DNA of 48,525 nt, taken from contig CAKZKQ010000301.1 in assembly GCA_937123825.1 (NCBI GenBank), positions 1-48,525 of the forward strand, written 5' to 3'. Source of the stretch: an uncultured Pseudomonadota bacterium. GTDB lineage: Bacteria > Myxococcota_A > Bradymonadia > Bradymonadales > GCA-2716585. The position numbers and the translations under genes were made by a program. Positions 17,001-24,099 of this stretch are shown in pieces. Within the stretch, counting starts at the first letter, position 1. Each line of letters starts with the position of its first letter. The notes under the pieces are model-generated. The model had not been told where the DNA came from. It did no database searches and saw only the letters and a list, made by a program, of their open reading frames with translations.

Positions 17001-18745
17001 TGGCTCATGGCGTCGAGCGTCACCAACGGATCGGCGTCCACCGACGCCATCCACGGCCCCCAGGAGCGCAGGTGGTCATAAACCCCCGGCTTCTTCTCCT
17101 TGGCCATCCGCCCACGGGCATAAAGGCGCTGGCGCCAGTGCTCCGAGGCGGGCAGGTGGCCGCCTTTGGGGAAGTTGGGGCGAGTGGGCCGAGGGAAGTC
17201 GTGGGGCATGCGCGCGGCTTCGGCGGCTTCTTCGGTGGCGTGTTTTTGGGCCAGCGCGTCCAGGTCTGGGGAGACCAGGTGCGGGGCCAACATCGGGTGG
17301 GGCTCAAAGGCGCCGGGCAGCGCCGTCTTGACGGCCACGGGGACGACGGTGTTGCGGGCGGCGTAGGCCCCGGCGGGGCGATAGTTGCCGCTGCGCCCCA
17401 CGCCACCAAAGGGCAGCCGGGGGCTGGCCTGGTTGGTGGTCCGGTTCCAGTTGAGGATGCCGGAGCGCGTGTTGGCGTAAAAGGCCTCAAAGCGCTCGGC
17501 GCTGGCCGTAAAGACGCTGTTAGCAAAGCCGTAGGTGTTGCGGCCCAGGATCGCGGCGGCCTCGGCCTCGTCCTCGACGATCTGGATCGACAGGTCGGGG
17601 CCAAAGAGTTCTTCGTCGGTGTAGCCGTGGATCTCGGCGCCGCCCTCGGGCAAGACGTGCAGCGACGCCGTGCGGAAGGCGCCACCGGGCAAACGCTGAC
17701 CGGGCACCACGGCGTCGGCGCCGCCTGCGCGGGCGGCCTCCAGCGCCGCCTCAAAGCGATCGCGGGCGGCCATGGTGGCCATCGGCCCGGCAAAGCAGGC
17801 CGCGTCGTCGGGGTCGCCAAAGCGCAGGTTCTGGGCCAACGGACGCAGCGCGTCTACCAACGCCCCCAGCTTGCTGCGCTGGACCAAAACACGGTCGGTG
17901 CAGGTGCAGCGCTGGCCGGTGGTCAGATAGCCGCCAATGGCGATGTCGTGGGCGGCGTGCCGGATGTCGGCGTCGTCCAGAACCACCACGGTGTTCTTGC
18001 CGCCCATCTCCAGCGCCACCAGCATCTCGGGGCGATCCAAAGAGGCCCCCAGGATCCGGCGACCCACGCCCCACGAGCCCGTAAAGCACAGGCCCTTGAC
18101 GCGCTCATCGGCCACCAGCGCCGCGCCCACCTGGCCCAGGCCGTTGACCACGTTGAGCACGCCCGGCGGCAAACCCGCCGCCTGCGCCGCCTGGGCATAA
18201 AGCTGACCGCAGAGCGGCGTGATGTCGCTGGGCTTGATGACCACCGTGTTGCCCGTCAAGAGCGCCGGGATCACGTGCGCGTGGCACAGGTGCAGCGGGA
18301 AGTTGAACGGGCCAATGACCCCCACCACCCCGTGGGGTTGGTGGCGAAGCTCCTCATCGGGGAAGCCCGGCAGCGGCCCCGAGGTCAGATCGTGCTCAAT
18401 CTGCCCCTTGACCAGCCCAAAGCGGCCCACCAGCGCGCGGATCTCCACCCGCGCCTCCGAGCGCAGCTTGCCCATCTCCAGCGTGATCGCCTCCGAGAGC
18501 GGATCGGCCATGGACTCGATCGCCTCGCGAAAGCGCACCAGCGCCTGCCAACGCCCCTCAAAGCCAAGCGCGCGCCAGGCAGGCTGGGCCTCCTGCGCCG
18601 CCACACAGGCCTGCGCCACCCGCGACACGTCCCAGGCCGTCTCAAAGACAACCTCGCCGTTGCGAGCCGGATTGTGAGAGGTCAGCGCCTGACCCTGTGG
18701 GGCCACAAAGTGCCCGCCGATGAAATCCCCCAATGACTGCTTCAT
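14093..18745 (-). CDS. Four-domain fusion: aldehyde dehydrogenase, class III aminotransferase, GNAT, degenerate aminotransferase
   Basis: This 1,550-residue protein joins domains usually encoded separately. Residues 1-485 form an AstD-like aldehyde dehydrogenase with VIGPFNFPLHLCHAHVIPAL, FTGSWGVGRRIL, general-base Glu246 in ALEMGGKN and catalytic Cys280 in GQRCTCTDR. Residues ~515-980 form a class III aminotransferase with FVNSGAESNEKAF, LIFDEVQCGFG (PLP Asp806) and VVAKRAQVG (Schiff-base Lys843). Residues ~1000-1180 are a GNAT acetyltransferase with the acetyl-CoA loop RVQGQGVGKQLK (Gln1104). Residues ~1200-1550 resemble a second aminotransferase, but the PLP Asp is replaced by Glu (LVLFETASAMW, Glu1389) and the Lys region reads WWGGGQTGF, so it is probably inactive. 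ATG 18745 is taken as start; TTG 18748 is the alternative. It heads a coupled three-gene operon. A role in diamine, lysine or ornithine-type metabolism is inferred. Confidence 0.85.
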   Translation of the reverse strand: MKQSLGDFIGGHFVAPQGQALTSHNPARNGEVVFETAWDVSRVAQACVAAQEAQPAWRALGFEGRWQALVRFREAIESMADPLSEAITLEMGKLRSEARVEIRALVGRFGLVKGQIEHDLTSGPLPGFPDEELRHQPHGVVGVIGPFNFPLHLCHAHVIPALLTGNTVVIKPSDITPLCGQLYAQAAQAAGLPPGVLNVVNGLGQVGAALVADERVKGLCFTGSWGVGRRILGASLDRPEMLVALEMGGKNTVVVLDDADIRHAAHDIAIGGYLTTGQRCTCTDRVLVQRSKLGALVDALRPLAQNLRFGDPDDAACFAGPMATMAARDRFEAALEAARAGGADAVVPGQRLPGGAFRTASLHVLPEGGAEIHGYTDEELFGPDLSIQIVEDEAEAAAILGRNTYGFANSVFTASAERFEAFYANTRSGILNWNRTTNQASPRLPFGGVGRSGNYRPAGAYAARNTVVPVAVKTALPGAFEPHPMLAPHLVSPDLDALAQKHATEEAAEAARMPHDFPRPTRPNFPKGGHLPASEHWRQRLYARGRMAKEKKPGVYDHLRSWGPWMASVDADPLVTLDAMSQTATLTTGFAPDPVMKAWVEGEFADAALDGGDTALGEHPAAMAYADLLRSVLPQLPHVSFVNSGAESNEKAFALCRLNASNPDADRVLVFEGSLHGRTMLSLHSTWNPVKRAPFEIPGYESTFAPFPLWKTPMEAEPEAPEGFLEAVGGGQMAQVVAQWGQSDDELLASEVASLARVDEVLGEGRTFAVSIEPMQSEGGDRYATARYFRALRLLTRHHGVSLIFDEVQCGFGLGGPIFWFSLFDLIDKDGNPDFPDAVVVAKRAQVGLVMSRFEDPEPTSAHAASLVRGRLHLQWMLDHPDDHKRVQDLVWPRLQDMARRYPHLVHNPRACGFAFAFDLPSSDLLAPYYLQRFWRGAVVFGAGTRTVRYRMSSAFDERAIDMVFEAMRRSLSWIDAHPGHPPPVWAAQPAPAPRPPLEHELRVRVASADEADALMPAVLALEAEVYEPARRDPEHLLRMGFEDPDGIAVVAELHENGQWTLVGSALGSPLERSGTTDGLKNDPMNGRHNTLYSQALSVSPRVQGQGVGKQLKAAQLARAAEMTRPDGSPRYRYVCGRNRVGYTDAMMGLNTIHHAHAVEWLDGQYGDPEGAAYYYRQPVRQAGADPDNAKAAPAVGVNLASGIARPFGAPPQSLVNAERDGLLTGPTISKITICNYITPAVVRSVEFATALVPDHPHVYLTSGRDETTDKAIRTLRYYRKSATIAIGFEGGYVGHTSSGSRSVSDPAVHRQGPAYFDWPRLPHPADVGTEATIEALRGCVEAAGGPEHILGLFFEPMQERTGKVPPADFWPALESLRAEMDLPLVLFETASAMWRSGNGTAFAFQSLPVKPELVAWWGGGQTGFVHLTSRYFIPKPLMMVSTWDGDELSMIRLHHQLRAARTLDQTDALAAAAELDAACAAKGMACHGQGLYRVIEAGEGAEALAKALAEAEIKVRVYPGGRLGVAPHLDSAAGDLRALAAALGKQGDA

Positions 18746-18942
18746 CAATCACCGTCTGCTTGTCATGCGCGTCGGCAACCCAGGTGTGCCCGCAACCAGA
18801 CCCATCAATTCGGGCCCGGTGCGGTGCTGCGCACCCCCTGAAACGCGCGCTCTACGTGTGATGGCCCCAAGGTCCAGACTTGGGCCGCCCATTGTTCATA
18901 GCACAAACCCTGACACCACACCTGACTTTGAGCCCAATTAGA

Positions 18943-19093
18943 GCGTGTTTGCAAAATCTCCCATAGACATGCGGCCCGATGACAACGATCCCGTCGTCAT
19001 CGATGCTCGACGAACCTCCAGTTCGTCTGCGCTCTCTTCCTCGGCCTCGATGCCATCGGGCTCGCCTGTCTCGGTCCCATTTTGCAAACACGC
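18943..19093. repeat. 151-base imperfect palindrome with 15-base terminal inverted repeats
   Basis: The 471-base gap between the divergent fusion genes (18746-19216) contains GCGTGTTTGCAAAAT (18943-18957) and its exact complement (19079-19093). Inner arms also match imperfectly: GACATGCGGCCCGATGACAA on the left against GACAGGCGAGCCCGATGGCA read from the right. The centre is a 7-base stem GACGAAC-ctcca-GTTCGTC (19009-19027). Because of the symmetry, both strands translate from an MFAK start to a FCKHAL end, but neither frame looks like a gene. A separate short hairpin lies at 18863-18886. Between 19094 and 19216 I see a 6-base hairpin GCTTTG/CAAAGC near 19131-19152 and the sigma gene's ribosome-binding site. 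Confidence 0.7.
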
Positions 19094-19216
19094 CCTAGGA
19101 TCAGACCCGGGCGCGCTTCAAAAAAGACACCGCTTTGCAAAAAAATCCAAAGCGACCGCCGCCTCCCTGGCACCCCTTACCGAAGGCGTCAATCAGGGCG
19201 CCGACGGGAGGTGCAC

Positions 19217-20872
19217 TTGAACACCACATCGCACAACAACGCCGCGCTGGTCAGCGCCAGCCTCCAGGGCCAACCCCGCGCCTTTGAAGAGCTGGTGCGC
19301 CGCCACCAGAACCTGGCCTACGGCTACGCCCTGTCGCTCCTTGGCGACTTTGCGCTGGCCCAGGACGCCGTCCAGGAGTCCTTCCTGGTCGCCCACCAAC
19401 GCCTGGACTCGCTCCAGGACGCAGACGCCTTTGGGGGCTGGCTTCGAGGCATCGTCTACCGGCGCTGTCTGCGCTGCGTTCGCACGCGCAAACGCCCCTG
19501 GGTCCCTTTGGACGAACACACCCAGGCCATGACCGCCGAGCCCGAGGCCGAGCGCGCCGCCCTGGCCAAAGAGCGCCGCGACGCCCTCCTGGAGGCCGTC
19601 GCCGCCCTGCCCCAGCTCCAGCGCGCCGTGGTGACCCTCTACTACCTTCAGGAACACTCGCAAAAGACCGTCGCCGACTTCCTGGGCATCCCCGTCACCA
19701 GCGTCAACAACCACCTGCACACCGCCAGAGCGCGGCTCAAAGGGAGGCTCAAGACCATGACCGACACCACCAACGCTCGCCTTGGAGAATCCTTCACCCA
19801 GCGCGTCGGCACGCTCATCGAAACCACCGACGCCCTGGCCACCGGCCGCACCACCGCCCGCGCGGACGTCCAGGCGCTGGACCTGCTGACCACCGACGAC
19901 GATCGCCAGGTCCTCATCGTCCAGCGCCTCTCGGATGGCACCTTCAAAGGGATCGCGCGCCAGCCGCTGAGCGCGGGCGACGACCTCCACCAGGTCGCCG
20001 CCCCCGACCCTTTCCCACGCTGGCTGGGCGACGATCACGTCCGACAGGCCGCCGCCGCCCTCAACGACGCACCGCGCGGCGACGTCATGTGGACCGGCAT
20101 CAAAGCCGTGGATCTCTTCTGCCCAGTGCGCGCTGGCGCCTCGGTCGGCATCCTGGGCCGCCAGGGCGTGGGCCGGCTGGTCTTCACCAGCGAACTCATC
20201 CACCGGCGCAAGACCCTCCACAAACCCCTGACTCTGCTCTTCTTTGTCCCCCACTGGACGGTGCTTGGCACCCAGGACGCGCTGACCCACGAGCCCGGCT
20301 TCAAAAACGACGACCACGGGCACCTGCGCACCGCTTGGATCGTCCACCCGCGCGGCCAGGATCCCACCTACGCCCAGGAGGCCGACTACCTCGACACCGC
20401 CGTCTACTTCAGCCCGCTCAAGGCCGCCCAGGGCCTGTGGCCCGCCATCGACCCGCTGCACTGCCGCTCCAACGCGCTGACGCCCCAGGACGTCGGACGG
20501 GCCCACTTTGAACTGGTCCAGCGTGCCATTGAGCTGCTGCGCCGCAGCCGCGCCCTCATGCACGACGCCCAGTACCTTGAACACTTCATCCACGGCGCCC
20601 ACCACCAGGCCAAAGCGCGCCTCGACGCCGTCCTACAAGAGCGCATGGAGACCCTCGACGAGGCCGACAAGACCACGCTCCTGCGCGCCCGGCGCCTGGA
20701 TCGTTACCTGACCCAGCCCTTTGAGGTCGCCGCCGACTTCACCGGCAAACCCGGCGTCACCGTCTCTGTTGAGGAGGCCCTAACCGACCTGAGCGCCATC
20801 CTTGACGGCGCCTATGACCACGTGGATGAAGCGGAATTGATGTGGCGCGGCGCCGTCGATTCCCTAATTTGA
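19217..20872 (+). CDS. ECF sigma factor fused to a degenerate F1-ATPase beta-like domain
   Basis: This 551-residue protein starts at TTG 19217, 5 bases after GGGAGG. Residues ~15-70 are sigma region 2 (PRAFEELVRRHQNLAYGYAL, then LAQDAVQESFLVAHQRL), and ~125-180 are region 4 (LPQLQRAVVTLYYLQEHSQK through VNNHLHTARARLKGRL). From ~240 it follows the ATP synthase beta subunit: MWTGIKAVDLFCPVRAGASV (291-310), a P-loop-like GRQGVGRL (314-321), GLWPAIDPLHCRSNAL (406-421) and the C-terminal helical domain from ~488 with RARRLDRYLTQPFEVAADF and GVTVSVEEALTDLSAILDG. The P-loop Lys is Arg and the Thr is Leu, and the segment carrying the catalytic Glu and Walker B strand is not recognisable, so ATP hydrolysis is unlikely. 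It has a strong terminator downstream and appears monocistronic. Confidence 0.88.
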   Translation: MNTTSHNNAALVSASLQGQPRAFEELVRRHQNLAYGYALSLLGDFALAQDAVQESFLVAHQRLDSLQDADAFGGWLRGIVYRRCLRCVRTRKRPWVPLDEHTQAMTAEPEAERAALAKERRDALLEAVAALPQLQRAVVTLYYLQEHSQKTVADFLGIPVTSVNNHLHTARARLKGRLKTMTDTTNARLGESFTQRVGTLIETTDALATGRTTARADVQALDLLTTDDDRQVLIVQRLSDGTFKGIARQPLSAGDDLHQVAAPDPFPRWLGDDHVRQAAAALNDAPRGDVMWTGIKAVDLFCPVRAGASVGILGRQGVGRLVFTSELIHRRKTLHKPLTLLFFVPHWTVLGTQDALTHEPGFKNDDHGHLRTAWIVHPRGQDPTYAQEADYLDTAVYFSPLKAAQGLWPAIDPLHCRSNALTPQDVGRAHFELVQRAIELLRRSRALMHDAQYLEHFIHGAHHQAKARLDAVLQERMETLDEADKTTLLRARRLDRYLTQPFEVAADFTGKPGVTVSVEEALTDLSAILDGAYDHVDEAELMWRGAVDSLI

Positions 20873-20909
20873 TCCGCTTCGACCCCCTCACCGTCGGTGT
20901 TTTGGGTGG

Positions 20910-20933
20910 GGGGACGTTTTTGTCCCCTTCTTT
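20910..20933 (+). terminator. Rho-independent terminator after the sigma fusion gene
   Basis: GGGGAC (20910-20915) and GTCCCC (20922-20927) form a 6-base GC-rich stem around a T-rich loop, followed by TTCTTT. It lies 38 bases after the stop at 20872 and separates the sigma fusion from the next transcription unit. Confidence 0.65.
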
Positions 20934-21016
20934 CCAGACCCAAGTGTAGGCACAATGGGCTCCATCAACGATCGGGCGCACCCCACGCAGGTGCTCGCCG
21001 TTAACGGAGCCGCCCC

Positions 21017-22033
21017 ATGGACGCCAACCTTGTCATCAACGCCATCATCCGACACACCGTGGTGTTGATCGCGCATCTGGCCGTGGGCCCCCGCAAGCCG
21101 CTGGGGCACATCGCCGATCAGGTCCTGCTCCAGTTGGCCACAGAGCTTGAAGACCAGGGGCTGTCCAAGGCTGTCATCGCCGACATGTTTGGGATGACGC
21201 TGCGCAACTACCGCCGACGCTTCCCCGCCGAGCGCGACGCCGCACCAGGCCAGCAAGCCCAGTATCTGCTGCGCCACCAGATCTTTACCCACATCGAGAC
21301 CCAGAAGCAGGCCACCCGCGACGAGATCGTGGATCGCTTTGCGCGCGGCGAGCCCCGAAAAGCCACCAGTTGCCTCAGCGACCTGGTTAAAATGCGCTTG
21401 CTCTCCAAGACCGGCACCGGCGGACAAACCCTCTACATCCCCACACCGCAGTCCGTTCGCCAGGACGATGACCTCACCCAGGCGCTCGACCAACTGGTCC
21501 AGGTCACCATCTTTCGCCTCACCCCCAGGGCCGAACCCACCACCGCCGCCATCCTCAAGGAACACCTCAGCGGACTGGCCGACGACACCCTCACGGCCTC
21601 GCTTCAGCGGTTGGTCGGGCAGGGGCGCGTGATGGTCCACGATCAAATGGGACAAGAAGAGGCGGCGTACAGCTGCGATCAGTGCGTGCTGACCATGGAC
21701 GAGGACGCCGAAGGCTGGGAGGCCGCTGTGCTGGACCACTACCAGGCCGCTGTCACCGCCATGGTCACCAAGCTGCGGCGCAAAATGGGCGACGACGATG
21801 GCCCCCAGGACCCCGTCGGCGGCAGCACCTACACCTTTGGCATCTGGGACGGACACCCGATGGAAGAAGAGGTGCTGAACTTCATGGACCGCGTCCGCGC
21901 TGAAGCCAGCGCGCTGCGCCAACGCGTGCGTCAATCGGTCAAAGACGCCAAAGCAGACCACCAGATGCCTGCCCAGGGTCAAAAACGCGTGGTCTTCTAC
22001 ATGGGACAGATGGTCAAGAGGCTGGAGCAATGA
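21017..22033 (+). CDS. Helix-turn-helix protein of unknown function
   Basis: I do not recognise a characterised family for this 338-residue protein. The N-terminal part has a helix-turn-helix-like segment, LSKAVIADMFGMTLRNYRRRF (about residues 49-69, quoted only in outline). The ADMFGM-x-LRxYxRR pattern recalls a group of conserved hypothetical proteins in myxobacteria-type genomes. Residues ~85-130 (HIETQKQATRDEIVDRFARG, then LSDLVKMRLLSKTG) and ~165-215 look like two winged-helix units, so it is probably a DNA-binding regulator. The C-terminal third is charged and helical. The start at ATG 21017 has a GGAG box 8 bases upstream. Its stop overlaps the ATG of the next gene by four bases, so it is co-translated with a lipoprotein. 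Confidence 0.7.
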   Translation: MDANLVINAIIRHTVVLIAHLAVGPRKPLGHIADQVLLQLATELEDQGLSKAVIADMFGMTLRNYRRRFPAERDAAPGQQAQYLLRHQIFTHIETQKQATRDEIVDRFARGEPRKATSCLSDLVKMRLLSKTGTGGQTLYIPTPQSVRQDDDLTQALDQLVQVTIFRLTPRAEPTTAAILKEHLSGLADDTLTASLQRLVGQGRVMVHDQMGQEEAAYSCDQCVLTMDEDAEGWEAAVLDHYQAAVTAMVTKLRRKMGDDDGPQDPVGGSTYTFGIWDGHPMEEEVLNFMDRVRAEASALRQRVRQSVKDAKADHQMPAQGQKRVVFYMGQMVKRLEQ

Positions 22034-24039
22034 AACCCGTGAACAAAACACAAGGGAAGGCCATGCTTCCGACCCACACAATCCGGAACACACCTCTTCC
22101 AGGCAACTTCAGCATCTCTCGTGGATGCCTGCGATGGGTTGGGGTGACGCTGCTTTTTTGGCTGATTTGTGTGGGTTGCGGTGATGTCGACTTCGGTGAG
22201 GACATTGCGCAATCTGGTTCTTGTCAGTTTGAAGCTGATTGCCCGCTGGGTATGGACTGCGTGTTCAACCAATGCGTCTCCAAAGAGGAAGAGCCTCTGC
22301 CACCGCTTGGCAACAATGACATCCCACCCGACGATCAAGAGCCAGACGGCGACGACAACGACCAGGCAAAAGATCCGGGCACTGGAGAGACCCACTGGAT
22401 CGTGGTGGAGCTGGCCGCGCAGCAGTTTTTGGCCCCAGACGCTGCCGAAGCACTGAGCGGCTATCTGTTTGAAGACCTCCAGGCGCGCATCACCACCCCC
22501 ACAACGCTGGGACTCCAAGCCCACTTCCTGGCGCTGGTCGCCGTCGACGCGTTCACACTTGAAGGGCTGGCTCCCCAGGACGCCACTGAGGCGCTCAAGA
22601 CACTCATCAACACCCTTCAAACCCACCAACAAGACCCAGTGCTCTCCCAACGCGGACTTCTGCAAAGCGTTCTTCAACACAATGGCGGTGCTTGGCAACC
22701 CAGCGCAGACGCGCAGCGTATCGAGTGGACTCAAAACGCTTCACTGGGTTTGTCACTGGCGGCCGCCGCTGGCGCACTCCAGAGCATCTTGGAGGAACCT
22801 CCACCAAACGATGTCCGCGCGCTGATTGACGACATCGACACCATCTTGGACCGACAAGCCCCTGGCTTTGAACACCTGCTCGACTGCCAGACCGACGAAA
22901 ACCTGCCCCAAAGCTGCGCCGTTCGCGTGGGTTGGGACGCCCAAACCGATGCATTCCTCCAAGACCCCATCACCCACCACCGAATCTATGGCAGCGGCGT
23001 GCGCGCGGGGATGGCCTTTGCGATCCTTCGTCATGGGCTGCCGGTTGAGACCATGGACTCGCTGACGCTCCACATGCGTACTGTCCAGGACACACCGACT
23101 CTGGTCAGCCCCCACGGCGGCGCCTTTGAAATGCTCGGCCCCGACGTGGACCTGCCCACCATAGGCACCCACAACCGGGGCCACCTTGAGCGCTTCGCCC
23201 AGACACTCTTGGCACACGCCACCGACAACAACCAACTTGGGCTGCTCTCGGCCTCATACCGCACCCCAAGGCAACGGGTGCAAAACGTGGGGCTCAAAGC
23301 GCTGGCTTTGCAGCAAGATCCGCCTCCAGACCAATCGCTTGTTTCGTTCTATGCACTGGGCGCCGCGCGTGCCGTGCTGCCCAACACCACCGACACCTTC
23401 ATGACCGTACTGCTCCTAGAGGGCTGGTTTGAAGCCTTCAGCGGCGATGGTGGCCTTTTGGAAGGTATTGATGGAGACATGATGCCCATCGAAGTCCGCA
23501 GCCCTTCGCACAACCTTCAGTTGATCCGCGGCTTGTCAGTGAACGGCGAACATCACACAGCAGCCTATTTGCGCAGGCGCCAACTCGACCTAGAGGCCTT
23601 CTACCCCGCAGCGACCCTCATCAACGCCACCTCGCTCTTGCCCACTGAACCCCAAGCCATCACCACCGTCGGCATACAAGCCACCATCGACCCGCAAGGC
23701 GCCCTGGAAGGGATGCTCTCCAAGGACATAGACCCAAACGGCGCGTCCGTCACAGTTCAGATGCAAACGCTGGACGCCGCGGGCGGCACGTTGGCCATCA
23801 CCCTGGAGAGCAGCGCACCACTGCCACCAGGACGCCTGCTCTTTCACCGAACCGACGGCGAGCCCGCACTGGTCATCCATTTTGAGCGCTGGCCAGCGGT
23901 CACAGCCGACGGCGTCCAATGGACAGCGGCGTTGCCTGAGTTTGTGGGCCTCCAGGGACTTGGTGCGTGGTCCATGACCTTCGACACGCCGCCGGATGAA
24001 GACATCGCCTGGAGAATGATTGCGCTCCAAGCGCGCTGA
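22030..24039 (+). CDS. Large lipoprotein of unknown function
   Basis: The 669-residue product has a long N-region before a hydrophobic stretch VGVTLLFWLICVGC. The following CGDVDF supports lipidation at that Cys, although the lipobox (CVGC) is atypical. Directly after comes a Cys-rich unit CQFEADCPLGMDCVFNQC resembling the paired-Cys units of the MopE lipoprotein near 2 kb, then an acidic linker. The remaining ~580 residues have no motif I recognise; a region around 250-420 is rich in Leu/His/Gly and may be an alpha/alpha barrel, which is weak inference. ATG 22030 overlaps the previous stop (ATGA); ATG 22063 is an alternative with GGGAAGG upstream. Confidence 0.75.
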   Translation: MKPVNKTQGKAMLPTHTIRNTPLPGNFSISRGCLRWVGVTLLFWLICVGCGDVDFGEDIAQSGSCQFEADCPLGMDCVFNQCVSKEEEPLPPLGNNDIPPDDQEPDGDDNDQAKDPGTGETHWIVVELAAQQFLAPDAAEALSGYLFEDLQARITTPTTLGLQAHFLALVAVDAFTLEGLAPQDATEALKTLINTLQTHQQDPVLSQRGLLQSVLQHNGGAWQPSADAQRIEWTQNASLGLSLAAAAGALQSILEEPPPNDVRALIDDIDTILDRQAPGFEHLLDCQTDENLPQSCAVRVGWDAQTDAFLQDPITHHRIYGSGVRAGMAFAILRHGLPVETMDSLTLHMRTVQDTPTLVSPHGGAFEMLGPDVDLPTIGTHNRGHLERFAQTLLAHATDNNQLGLLSASYRTPRQRVQNVGLKALALQQDPPPDQSLVSFYALGAARAVLPNTTDTFMTVLLLEGWFEAFSGDGGLLEGIDGDMMPIEVRSPSHNLQLIRGLSVNGEHHTAAYLRRRQLDLEAFYPAATLINATSLLPTEPQAITTVGIQATIDPQGALEGMLSKDIDPNGASVTVQMQTLDAAGGTLAITLESSAPLPPGRLLFHRTDGEPALVIHFERWPAVTADGVQWTAALPEFVGLQGLGAWSMTFDTPPDEDIAWRMIALQAR

Positions 24040-24099
24040 CCCACACCAAAACATCCAAGCCCGTTCCAAACGTGCTCCAACACAACAAATGGAGATGTG

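Noticed and set aside
14159..18736. A 1,525-codon open frame on the plus strand opposite the four-domain enzyme.
   Set aside because: It mirrors the real gene because high GC at third positions removes stops from the antisense frame; its product is Arg/Gly/His-rich with no domain.
18852..19220. Two opposed small frames, both beginning MFAK, in the 18.9-19.1 kb gap.
   Set aside because: They arise from the palindrome being read on both strands; no ribosome-binding site or domain supports translation.
20872..21016. Reading the sigma fusion gene as part of the downstream operon.
   Set aside because: A stem with a T-rich tail at 20910-20933 and a 144-base gap separate them.
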